Below, piece after piece: positions 8,604 through 15,780 of a stretch of DNA of 28,274 nucleotides. Made by a program: the position numbers and the translations under genes. Source of the DNA: JAVBPA01 sp031549925 (GTDB lineage: Bacteria; Bacillota; Clostridia; Oscillospirales; CAG-272). Location of the stretch: the NCBI GenBank assembly GCA_031549925.1, contig JAVBPA010000045.1, forward strand, positions 1 to 28,274, in the 5' to 3' direction. The stretch's first letter is position 1; each line of letters opens with the position of its first letter. The notes under the pieces were generated by a model. It did not search any database, was not told the origin of the DNA, and worked only from the letters and a program-made list of their open reading frames with translations.

Positions 8604-8620
8604 GTGAATTTACAATTCAC
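8604..8620. repeat. 17-base perfect inverted repeat, possible operator
   Basis: GTGAATT (8604-8610) and AATTCAC (8614-8620) are perfect inverted arms around TAC. The site lies 28 bases upstream of the -35 box of the six-cysteine protein gene. A second, less perfect site of the same length and GTG...CAC ends lies at 8669-8685. Its role as an operator is inference. Confidence 0.4.
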
Positions 8621-8647
8621 ACATTTACATTTTATTAACCGTTTGTT

Positions 8648-8677
8648 TTTACAGTATTAATTTATACGGTGTAAAAT
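8648..8677 (+). promoter_or_regulatory. Promoter for the six-cysteine protein, overlapped by a second GTG-N11-CAC repeat
   Basis: -35 TTTACA at 8648-8653, an 18-base spacer, and -10 TAAAAT at 8672-8677. An imperfect palindrome (GGTG at 8668-8671, CACC at 8683-8686) covers the -10 box, where a repressor could block transcription. Confidence 0.55.
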
Positions 8678-8709
8678 AATTTCACCATTAAAAACAAGGA
8701 GATATTAAT

Positions 8710-8940
8710 ATGGCAGAAATGAAAAAAGTCCGCGTATGTAAAAAATGTTCCGGTTTTGATGTAACTGAATTAAAAGGCAAAGTAAAAACGAAAGATTACA
8801 CAACCGGATGTATCGGCAAATGTATCAGCAAATGCCCGGAACTTGAAGGCAAATTTTACGGATTTTTAAACGGAGAATTTGTTTCATGCGATACAAAAGA
8901 AGAATTTTTTGAAAAAATTAAAGAAGCAGTCGCACAATAA
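8710..8940 (+). CDS. Small six-cysteine protein, DUF1450 / thioredoxin-like ferredoxin type
   Basis: A 76-residue soluble protein with cysteines at positions 10, 13, 34, 38, 42 and 60. The pattern of an N-terminal Cys pair, then GCIGKCISKC, then a short strand ending FLNGEFV, then a C-terminal helix (DTKEEFFEKIKEA), resembles DUF1450 proteins such as Bacillus YuzB. Those are thought to be small thioredoxin-fold [2Fe-2S]-ferredoxin-like proteins. The cysteine spacing is not identical, so the family call is tentative. It could bind an iron-sulfur cluster or zinc. AAGGAG at 8696-8701 supports the ATG at 8710. It is monocistronic, with its own promoter and a strong terminator. No partner enzyme is adjacent. 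Confidence 0.6.
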   Translation: MAEMKKVRVCKKCSGFDVTELKGKVKTKDYTTGCIGKCISKCPELEGKFYGFLNGEFVSCDTKEEFFEKIKEAVAQ

Positions 8941-9046
8941 AAGCCAAATTCAAAAATAAAATATATTTATTCAAAAAATTTATGCAAAAAAAATATTAAA
9001 ACAAATTCATAAAAAAGTCAAAAAAAATATTTACTTAAAAACCACC

Positions 9047-9071
9047 GGGAAACATAGAGTTTCCCTTTTTT
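9047..9071 (+). terminator. Rho-independent terminator after the six-cysteine gene
   Basis: GGGAAAC (9047-9053), loop ATAGA, GTTTCCC (9059-9065), then a run of T. It separates this gene from the convergent hslO gene. Confidence 0.9.
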
Positions 9072-9077
9072 ATATTT

Positions 9078-9959
9078 TTATTGTAACGCTTTTATCATAT
9101 CAATAATTTCATCAAGTGAAAATATGTTTGTTTTCCCGCAATATAAACATCTTGTTTGCACAGGTTCGTTTTCATGATATAATTTACGAAGTTCATTTTC
9201 ACCCAAGCTCATTATTGCGCGTGCATACACATCCCTTGTACATGGACATAAATATTCGATATCCGTTTCATCAAACATTTCGTATTTTATCCCATTTAAA
9301 ATCTCATCAGCGATTTGCTTTGCGTTATAACCTTTATCAATTTGAGAAGAAATAGAATCTAGTTTTGAAATATTATCTTCCAATACCGAAATCATATTTT
9401 CATCATAACCGGGTAAAAGCTGCAATAAAAATCCACCCGCAGCACGGCAATCAAAATTTTTTTCGCACAAAACACCCAGAGAACAAACCGTTGGAGTTTG
9501 TTCGCTTGAAGCAAAATATTCGGTTATATCCTCTGCTATTTCTCCGCTCACAATACTAGATATTCCTATATGAGGTTCACCCTCGCCGGTATCGCGTATT
9601 ATACTCAATATTCCCTTCCCTACCGCTCCTCCTACATCTAATTTTCCGTTTATATTAGGTAATAATTCCGCATCATAATTATCGGCATAACCTCTGACAT
9701 TTCCCATATAATCGCTGATACATACTATAGTTCCGGCAGGACCGTTTCCTGATATTTTTAATGTAATCGTTTCGTTTTTATCTTTTTGCAATACTCCGAT
9801 AAGAGAAGCGGCTGTTAAACATCTTCCGAGAACTGCTGTCATTGTTTTTGACATAGAATGAATGGTACGAGCGGTTTTTACTATCTGAGTTGTATTAACT
9901 ATAATTAAGCGAATTGTTCCGTCGGCGGAAATCAATCTTGATATTTTTGAAAAATTCAT
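9078..9959 (-). CDS. hslO: Redox-regulated chaperone Hsp33
   Basis: A 293-residue Hsp33, the cytosolic holdase that unfolds and dimerises when its zinc-bound cysteines are oxidised. The N-terminal core shows GRCLTAASLIG and the conserved NGPAGTIV and VGGAVGKGILSI segments. The C-terminal redox switch is complete, with Cys238-x-Cys240 (LCPCTRD) and Cys271-x-x-Cys274 (RCLYCGK). It starts 3 bases after the stop of the ROK kinase gene on the same strand, without an obvious ribosome binding site. It is therefore probably translated from the sugar operon transcript by coupling. Confidence 0.96.
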   Translation of the reverse strand: MNFSKISRLISADGTIRLIIVNTTQIVKTARTIHSMSKTMTAVLGRCLTAASLIGVLQKDKNETITLKISGNGPAGTIVCISDYMGNVRGYADNYDAELLPNINGKLDVGGAVGKGILSIIRDTGEGEPHIGISSIVSGEIAEDITEYFASSEQTPTVCSLGVLCEKNFDCRAAGGFLLQLLPGYDENMISVLEDNISKLDSISSQIDKGYNAKQIADEILNGIKYEMFDETDIEYLCPCTRDVYARAIMSLGENELRKLYHENEPVQTRCLYCGKTNIFSLDEIIDMIKALQ

Positions 9960-9962
9960 ATG

Positions 9963-10925
9963 TTATATCGAAGCCGCAAGAGCCGCGGCTGCATAATCTC
10001 CTATATTTTCTCCGAGTGCCGCAGGAATAATCGGACATTGTACAAGTGTTTCTTTTTTTATTATTTTGCTTATAATGGGTTCGACGAGAGAAGAGCTTCT
10101 CATGTATATTCCTCCCATAATAATAACTTCCGGATCAATTATATCTATCATAATACTAAGAGCTGCTCCGATTTTTTCGGCACATGTGTTATATATTGCT
10201 ATACATAAATCATCATTTTCATTTATTGCCATATCAGCGATGAGTTTTGCCGTAATTTTATCAATTGATCCGGCTTTTTTTAATAAATTTGGAGAGACAC
10301 CCTGAGCTAATTCCGATTCGACAAACGAACATCCTACCTGAGCAATTCCTCCACCGCTGCACCATCCTTCGACTGAACCGTTTTTATTATAACCGACAGG
10401 TCCGTCCTCTGTTAAACGTACATGACCGATTTCACCCGCATTATCAGTAGCTCCGGAATACAAACAACCGTTTAGTATCAATCCTGAACCAAAACCCGTT
10501 CCGAACGTTATAAAAATTAAATTGTTATATCCGCGTCCTGCTCCGAATTTCCATTCAGCTACAGCACATGCATTAGCATCATTTTGTAATTTGGTTTTGA
10601 TACCGATATTTTTTTCGAAAAAATCTACAATTTTTATATTATCCCAGCCTTTTAAATTCGGAGGAGATAATATTATTCCGCGTTTTGAATCAAGCGGACT
10701 GCCGCAGCTTATTCCTATTCCGTGTATTTCAGAATTGGTAATTTTAAATTCATGCAATATTATATTTATTATTCCTAGCAATTCATTTAATATACTTTGA
10801 GGTTGTCTTATACCCGATTCCGTAGAAATCTGCTGCTTTTTTAATATTTTTAAATTACTACCGTTTATATCAGCCAAACTGACAGCGCATTTTGTCCCTC
10901 CGATATCAATTCCGATACAATACAT
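9963..10925 (-). CDS. ROK-family sugar kinase lacking the zinc-cysteine motif
   Basis: A 320-residue kinase of the ROK family. The N-terminal ATP loop is GIDIGGTKCAVSLAD, the catalytic Asp lies in LQNDANACAVAEW, and the second phosphate loop is ITFGTGFGSGLI. After GEIGHVRL, where most ROK proteins carry a CxCGxxGC zinc site, this protein has EDGPVGYNKNGSVEGWCSGGGI with no cysteine cluster. It belongs to a zinc-less ROK branch. There is no N-terminal helix-turn-helix, so it is an enzyme rather than an XylR/NagC-type repressor. It starts 1 base after the stop of the GH2 gene, so it probably phosphorylates the hexose released by that glycosidase (mannose or glucose). Specificity is inference. 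Confidence 0.85.
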   Translation of the reverse strand: MYCIGIDIGGTKCAVSLADINGSNLKILKKQQISTESGIRQPQSILNELLGIINIILHEFKITNSEIHGIGISCGSPLDSKRGIILSPPNLKGWDNIKIVDFFEKNIGIKTKLQNDANACAVAEWKFGAGRGYNNLIFITFGTGFGSGLILNGCLYSGATDNAGEIGHVRLTEDGPVGYNKNGSVEGWCSGGGIAQVGCSFVESELAQGVSPNLLKKAGSIDKITAKLIADMAINENDDLCIAIYNTCAEKIGAALSIMIDIIDPEVIIMGGIYMRSSSLVEPIISKIIKKETLVQCPIIPAALGENIGDYAAAALAASI

Positions 10926-10926
10926 T

Positions 10927-12654
10927 TTATTTACCTAATCCATTTCTGTTTATTATTTCTTTATATTCTTTAAAATTAATGTTTATAATATTAGTCATAA
11001 AATGATTTTTATATTTTGTTCCGTCCGGATATTGCCATTCAATTAAATAAAACATTTTTTCGTCTTTTGTTTTTTTGTGAATATAAATACATTCGCTTAT
11101 ATCGGATTTTATTTTAATTTCATCGCAGACAATTATATTACCGTTCATTTGGTTCGTAATTTTATATTTTACGCAAGCTTCTTCTCTTGTGTCGTTTACA
11201 GCGTATACCTTCATTTCAGTATCATTTTCGTCACACATTATACAAAACGGATTTTGCGAACGTTTTATATAATAATAAGCAAGCTTTTTGTCGTAATAAT
11301 AATCAACGACCGCATCGGATATCTGAGGCCACCCGTCTATTAAATTCCACCAAATTATCCCCGTTCTGCGCCATTTTGATAAACGAAAACGTTCGATAAA
11401 ATATTTTTTGGCTTCCGCTTGTGATATTTGACTTGCGAGAGAAAAATCATCTAAATTATCAAAGTTATGCCCGAACAATGTTTTTACTTGATCGCTCATC
11501 AATCCAATTCTGTATAAATATGATGCTTCATCCGACAATTCCATTGAAGTTGCGTGTGCCAGCCAATCATCGTTTGCGCGTTTTTTATCGCTGTCATACC
11601 ACGGCCATAAATTTTCTTTTGATATATATTTTTCAAGCGAATTCGGAGAAGGACAACCGTGATAACCGGTTTCGGAGGCAAAATGGCAAACGGTATTTTT
11701 ATAATAATCACCTTTAAAATAATCGCGGGGACCCCATAAATGATCTTCAGATATATTTTCACCGTTCAAAAACGCTTCATGGTCAATATATGGAGATGAA
11801 GGTAAATAAGGACGGGTAAAATCATGCGCGTTCAAAAGCTTAGGTATCAATCCGCGTGTTATAATGTTATTATTCGGATCAAGTTTTATACCTCCCCAAC
11901 TGATAAATGAATAATCACATTCGTTATCGCCTGCCCAAATAACCAGTGAAGCGTGGTTGCGGTATTTTTGTATTATATTGATTATTTCGGGTTCCAGCAT
12001 ATCCAAAAATTTTTGTTCCTGCGGATAAGCAGCACATCCCATAGCAAAATCCTGCCATATCATTATACCGTTTTCATCACAGAAATCATAAAAATTTTCA
12101 TGCTCATATACATTTCCGCCCCAGCATCTGACAATATTACAATTTAAATCACAAAGCATCGGAAGTATATCAGGCAAGCGTTTTACATCATTCGAATGGA
12201 ACGCGTCAACCGGAACCCAATTGCTCCCCATTGCGAATATCTTTTGATTGTTTATTTTAATACAAAATTCACCGCTGCCATTGATATCGGTTGTAGATGT
12301 TCTGTCGAGTTCAACTATTCTTACTCCGAATTTAAATTCGAATTTATCGACCAAAATATCATTTTTGTATAACTCAAAAACCGTTTCATACAAATCAGGC
12401 TGCCCGTAGTTTTTCGGCCACCAATAATTACAATTACTTATATAAGCGTGTATTTTTCCGCTGTTAAACCATAATCTGTTTTGCGAATAAAAACTGCTGT
12501 CTCCATTTTTACCGTAAACCTTAATTGAATACGAACCGATGTAATCACCTGTTATATCTAAATTATAATGAAAGCAAATTTTAGCGTTTTTTTCATTCCG
12601 GTTTATATTTAAGGTATAAGCAAAAACATCATTTATTTTGTCATCAGGACGTTT
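10927..12654 (-). pseudogene. GH2 beta-mannosidase-like glycosidase, C-terminal part of a frameshifted gene
   Basis: This frame opens after a TGA at 12655-12657 and runs 575 codons without an ATG near its start; the first likely start codon is a TTG at 12393. It begins exactly where the upstream ORF (12633-13262) leaves the GH2 alignment. The encoded part holds the end of the sandwich domain, the WWPKNYG motif before the Ig-like domain, and the TIM barrel. Both GH2 catalytic acids are present: the acid/base Glu in WAGDNE (codon 11920-11922) and the nucleophile Glu in ASETGYHG (codon 11671-11673). Adding one A to the A4 run at 12652-12655 joins both parts into one protein of about 778 residues, the normal size. 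It precedes the ROK kinase by one base. The substrate is probably a beta-mannoside; other GH2 activities are possible. Confidence 0.8.
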
Positions 12655-13262
12655 TCAAAATAAACATCTCTCCATATTCCGCCTGAAACAATACGGGGCA
12701 TAATATCCCATCCGAACATAGAACCGGCTTTGCGGATATATAAAGAATCATAATTATATTTTAAAGAATTCGATATAGGAGGAACCGGAAGTTTTCTAGC
12801 TTCAATTACCGCCGGTTTAATATGCACAACTATATCGTTTACACAATTTATCAAAGCTTTTATTTTTATTTCGTGTTTTATAAACATATTGGAAACGCTT
12901 TCGATCAGTTCGCCGTTTAAATAAATGTCAGCGACAGTATCTATACCTTCAAAACATAAAAATAAATTTTCAACATCATCAAAATAATAAAATTCTTTAT
13001 AGTAAAATATATGCATACATTCAAGTTTTTGCATATTTATTACATTTGTACTGTAATAAGGATCTTCGATTATACCGGCTTTAAATAAATCAAGTTCATA
13101 ATTACCGGGTACTTCGGCAGGGACAATTTTATAACCGGAAGCTTTTATTGCAATCGAAGTATTTAATAATAGATTATCTGATACAACCCGGCTATTCGGC
13201 GCGTAAGCAAAAAACCAATCATTGCCGTTTAACGAATACCTTTTTCTGTTTTTATTATCCAT
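12633..13262 (-). pseudogene. GH2 beta-mannosidase-like glycosidase, N-terminal part of a frameshifted gene
   Basis: This part encodes the N-terminal sugar-binding jelly-roll domain of a GH2 enzyme. Visible motifs are VPGNYELDLFKAGIIEDPYY, LCFEGIDTVADIYLNGELI and MFGWDIMPRIVSGGIWRDVYFE, all typical of beta-mannosidases. After YFE the family alignment jumps to another frame and this ORF ends at 12633. The ATG at 13262 follows a CGGAG ribosome binding site (complement of 13269-13273) and is preferred over a TTG at 13268. There is no signal peptide, so the enzyme would be cytosolic. It is driven by the leftward promoter of a divergent pair shared with the sialidase-like gene. If the base loss is real the enzyme is inactive. 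A sequencing or assembly error in the A4 run is an equal possibility. Confidence 0.8.
12652..12655 (-). other. Probable frameshift site in the GH2 gene
   Basis: On the - strand the sequence is GAAAACGTCC. Reading GAA AAC GTC stays in the upstream frame. One more A gives GAA AAA CGT CCT, which continues the family alignment as EKRPDDKIND. No canonical X-XXY-YYZ slippery heptamer lies in phase, so programmed frameshifting is unlikely. Confidence 0.75.
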
Positions 13263-13294
13263 ATACAACTCCGTTTATATATAAAATTAAGGCT

Positions 13295-13323
13295 ATTATA
13301 ATATAATTACTAATTCAAATCAA
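13295..13323 (-). promoter_or_regulatory. Leftward promoter for the GH2/ROK/hslO operon
   Basis: Read on the - strand: -35 TTGATT (complement of 13318-13323), a 17-base spacer, and -10 TATAAT (complement of 13295-13300). The leader to the ATG at 13262 is about 25 nt and contains the CGGAG ribosome binding site. Confidence 0.7.
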
Positions 13324-13347
13324 TAGCAGCTGTAAAAATCATATATT

Positions 13348-13451
13348 TATTGAAACATATTTTATAAATTATTGTATTGAAATATATATTTATTGACAAT
13401 TATTTTGTAAACTGTTATACTGAAATATATATTTATTAAAAATTATTCTGT
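13348..13451. repeat. AT-rich direct repeats in the divergent control region
   Basis: Two 34-base copies, at 13375-13408 and 13418-13451, differ at only four positions. A shorter related copy lies at 13348-13375. Each long copy contains the perfect palindrome AAATATATATTT. The copies surround the sialidase promoter, and the right one covers its start site, so they may be binding sites for a regulator of the locus. Confidence 0.6.
13393..13421 (+). promoter_or_regulatory. Rightward promoter for the sialidase-like/SIS operon
   Basis: -35 TTGACA at 13393-13398, a 17-base spacer, and -10 TATACT at 13416-13421. The leader to the ATG at 13508 is about 80 nt and includes most of the second direct repeat. 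Confidence 0.75.
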
Positions 13452-13507
13452 GGTTTTTTATATTAAGATATATACCATGTTATTAAATAATTAAAAAAGG
13501 TAATATT

Positions 13508-14476
13508 ATGGAAATATTAAAAAAAGAATTAATATACAGTTTAGAAAACCGTAAAATAAATTCCTGCCACGCTTCGACCCTTGTTTTATTACCTGACGGA
13601 AACATACTATCCGCATGGTTCGGGGGAGAAGGAGAAGGTAAAAAAGACGTTGAAATCTGGATGGCAAAAAGAAATAATAAAAACGGAAAGTGGTCGGAAC
13701 CTTATATTATTTCAAATATAACTGACATCCCCTGCTGGAATCCGGTTTTATATTCCGAAAAGAATAATATAACTTTATTTTATCGCCGCTCAATGAAAAT
13801 ACATGAATGGAATACATATGTAAAACGTTCAAGTGATTCAGGTATTACATGGAGCGATGAAAAATTACTTACAGAAGATGATAATATCGGAGGACGCGGA
13901 CCCTGTAAAAATAAACCCGTAAAATTATCGGACGGATCAATATTAGCTCCTAATTCACACGAATCAATAGATGCCGTACGATGGGACTGCTTATTTGAAA
14001 AATCTTTTGACGGCGGTTATAGCTGGTTTAAAACAGACTACATAAAAACCGATCCTTATACCAAAATAATCCAGCCTACAATATGGCAGGAAAACGGAAA
14101 TAATAATGTCCATGCGCTAATGAGAAGCGCTGCCGGATTTGTTTACCGCACCGACAGCAATGATCTCGGAGCAACTTGGAGTATTGCATACCCTACAAAA
14201 CTTCCGAATAACAACAGCGGTATTGATCTTGTAAAAATATCCGAGGACAGATTGGCTCTTGTATGCAATCCTGTAGGAGAAGTATGGGGAGTAAGAACAC
14301 CACTGGATTTATTAATTTCGTCAGATAACGGTATAACCTGGGAAAAAGCATTTTCATTAGCGGAAGGACCAGGTGAATATTCATATCCCGCGATCATATA
14401 CGATGGATTTGATAAAATCCATATAACATTTACATACCAGCGCAAATCAATCATGTATTGTGAGGTTCAACTCTAA
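13508..14476 (+). CDS. Sialidase-like Asp-box (BNR) beta-propeller protein
   Basis: A 322-residue cytosolic protein of the sialidase superfamily (BNR_2 type). Four Asp boxes (S-x-D-x-G-x-T/S-W) are visible at about residues 108-115, 166-173, 217-224 and 271-278, as in a six-bladed propeller. The N-terminal HASTLVLLPDGNILSAWFGG plus GKKDVEIW, and the conserved PCWNPVL, match a branch of exo-alpha-sialidase-like proteins common in gut bacteria. Its members' substrates are poorly defined. No signal peptide and no classical FRIP motif are seen, so a true secreted GH33 sialidase is unlikely. A ribosome binding site (AAGG, about 13497) supports the ATG. It is followed by a SIS isomerase gene and faces the GH2/ROK operon, so it probably trims an imported oligosaccharide. 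Confidence 0.75.
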   Translation: MEILKKELIYSLENRKINSCHASTLVLLPDGNILSAWFGGEGEGKKDVEIWMAKRNNKNGKWSEPYIISNITDIPCWNPVLYSEKNNITLFYRRSMKIHEWNTYVKRSSDSGITWSDEKLLTEDDNIGGRGPCKNKPVKLSDGSILAPNSHESIDAVRWDCLFEKSFDGGYSWFKTDYIKTDPYTKIIQPTIWQENGNNNVHALMRSAAGFVYRTDSNDLGATWSIAYPTKLPNNNSGIDLVKISEDRLALVCNPVGEVWGVRTPLDLLISSDNGITWEKAFSLAEGPGEYSYPAIIYDGFDKIHITFTYQRKSIMYCEVQL

Positions 14477-14480
14477 TAAA

Positions 14481-15104
14481 ATGGAATTATTAAATGAATT
14501 AATTATACATTATCCTAGTTTGAGTGGTATAAAAAATGATATTTTATTATCATACGAAATTATTATAGAAACATATACAAACGGCGGTAAATTATTATGC
14601 TGCGGAAACGGCGGAAGCTGCTCCGATTGCGGACATATAGTCGGAGAATTGATGAAAAATTTTAGATTAAAACGCGGTATAAAACCGGAACTCAAAGAAA
14701 AATTATTAGAAATGGAAAAAGGAGATTTAATCGCATCAAAATTAGAAGGAGCACTACCGGCAATATCGCTTTGTGAACACAATTCTTTATCAAGCGCATA
14801 TAGCAATGATACCGAACCGCAATTTACATATGCTCAGCAGTTATTGGGTTACGGAAAAAGCGGAGATGTTTTACTTGCGATTTCAACATCGGGAAATTCT
14901 CAAAACTGCATTTACGCCGCTATGACCGCAAAAGCGATGGGAATAAAAGTTATATCAATGACCGGATCTACAGGTGGGCAAATAAAAAAATATTCCGATG
15001 TCTTAATTGCCGTTCCGGAAAACGAAACATACCGTATCCAGGAATATCATCTTCCGATATATCATTGTCTCTGCGCTATGACAGAACAATACTTTTTTTC
15101 ATGA
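14481..15104 (+). CDS. GmhA/DiaA-like SIS sugar-phosphate isomerase
   Basis: A 207-residue SIS protein resembling sedoheptulose-7-phosphate isomerase. Visible marks are the phosphate-binding loop LLCCGNGGSCSDCGHIVGEL, the second loop GDVLLAISTSGNSQNC, the segment GIKVISMTGSTGG, and the C-terminal RIQEYHLPIYHCLC. The last carries the His of the QExH motif used by GmhA for zinc and catalysis. A GTG at 14460 would extend the frame into the sialidase-like gene. The ATG at 14481, four bases after that gene's stop, gives the family N-terminus and is preferred; a GAGGT lies 14 bases upstream. No heptose pathway genes are nearby. Context instead suggests isomerisation of a sugar phosphate from the divergent glycan locus. 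Confidence 0.8.
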   Translation: MELLNELIIHYPSLSGIKNDILLSYEIIIETYTNGGKLLCCGNGGSCSDCGHIVGELMKNFRLKRGIKPELKEKLLEMEKGDLIASKLEGALPAISLCEHNSLSSAYSNDTEPQFTYAQQLLGYGKSGDVLLAISTSGNSQNCIYAAMTAKAMGIKVISMTGSTGGQIKKYSDVLIAVPENETYRIQEYHLPIYHCLCAMTEQYFFS

Positions 15105-15188
15105 TTTTATACGGTTATTATATTAAAAATATAATGATATAATTATAAATTTGTAATATATAATATTTTATTTTTTCCATGAAAAAAC

Positions 15189-15222
15189 TCCGGTGCGAAA
15201 ACACCGGATATTTTTGTTTTTT
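15189..15222 (+). terminator. Rho-independent terminator, probably bidirectional
   Basis: TCCGGTG (15189-15195), loop CGAAAA, CACCGGA (15202-15208), then a T-rich tail, with an A-run on the other side. It ends the rightward sialidase/SIS operon and can also serve the leftward gene at 15280. Confidence 0.9.
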
Positions 15223-15279
15223 ATAAAAAACTAAAGAATAAATTTTAAGTTTTAATAATTAATTATATAGAATCAAGAA

Positions 15280-15636
15280 TCAAGTATCAAATTCTTTTTC
15301 ATCTGCCGTTTCGTCAACAGGGATATCGATGGTTTTTTTATCTTCTTCAGTTTCGTCATTATCATTTGAATCGAAATCGTCTTCATATTCTTCATTATCC
15401 CAGGTAAAATCATCGTCGTCACGCCAAGCAAAAGGATATTTTTCTTCATCATCGGCTTTTTGCAAAAGTAAAAGATAAGCCGCTACAGCTGCTCCTATCA
15501 AACTCAATGAAAGAGCTCCCGCAGCCAAACTTTTTTTCTTTGTCAGTAATATAATAAATAACAAAAAGAAAGTAAAAGATTGAATTATTAAAGATATTCC
15601 CACAAAAAGTTTAGTTTTTTTAATTGTTTTTAACAT
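15280..15636 (-). CDS. Small two-helix membrane protein with a long acidic tail, unknown function
   Basis: A 118-residue protein I do not recognise. After a basic N-terminus (MLKTIKKTK), two hydrophobic segments cover about residues 10-33 and 40-57, joined by a short KKKS turn. A C-terminal tail of about 60 residues follows, dominated by Asp and Glu and probably cytosolic and disordered. AGAGGAG (complement of 15643-15649) sits at the right distance from the ATG at 15636. A longer frame from the ATG at 15654 would place that ribosome binding site inside the gene. It lies 144 bases downstream of prfB on the same strand. It could be a minor membrane adaptor; nothing in the sequence fixes a role. 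Confidence 0.65.
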   Translation of the reverse strand: MLKTIKKTKLFVGISLIIQSFTFFLLFIILLTKKKSLAAGALSLSLIGAAVAAYLLLLQKADDEEKYPFAWRDDDDFTWDNEEYEDDFDSNDNDETEEDKKTIDIPVDETADEKEFDT

Positions 15637-15780
15637 AAAAATTCTCCTCTTCATTTATTAATATAGAATTTTATTTTATATAACAAAAACTCTAATATTT
15701 TTAGATTTGTATATAAAAGTTTTATTATATTTAAAATTTTATATAAAATTTATTTTGAAAGTTTTTCTATATAAAAATGT

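Larger units (their letters stand above)
8346..8709. other. 364-base non-coding stretch with a promoter and inverted repeats at its right end
   Basis: This AT-rich spacer has no credible open frame on either strand and no recognisable structured RNA. There is no clear terminator after the cyclophilin gene. The right third carries the promoter of the next gene and two GTG-N11-CAC inverted repeats. The left two thirds show nothing I can name. Confidence 0.6.

Noticed and set aside
12640..12660. Programmed -1 ribosomal frameshift in the GH2 gene
   Set aside because: No in-phase X-XXY-YYZ heptamer and no downstream pseudoknot are seen; glycosidases are not known to use this.
13348..13451. CRISPR-like array
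   Set aside because: There are only two good copies plus a partial one, with irregular spacing, almost pure A/T sequence and no cas genes; a promoter-linked operator array fits better.
14143..14454. Antisense open frame of 103 codons inside the sialidase-like gene
   Set aside because: It is a shadow of the coding strand; its residues show no domain and the Asp-box frame explains the sequence.
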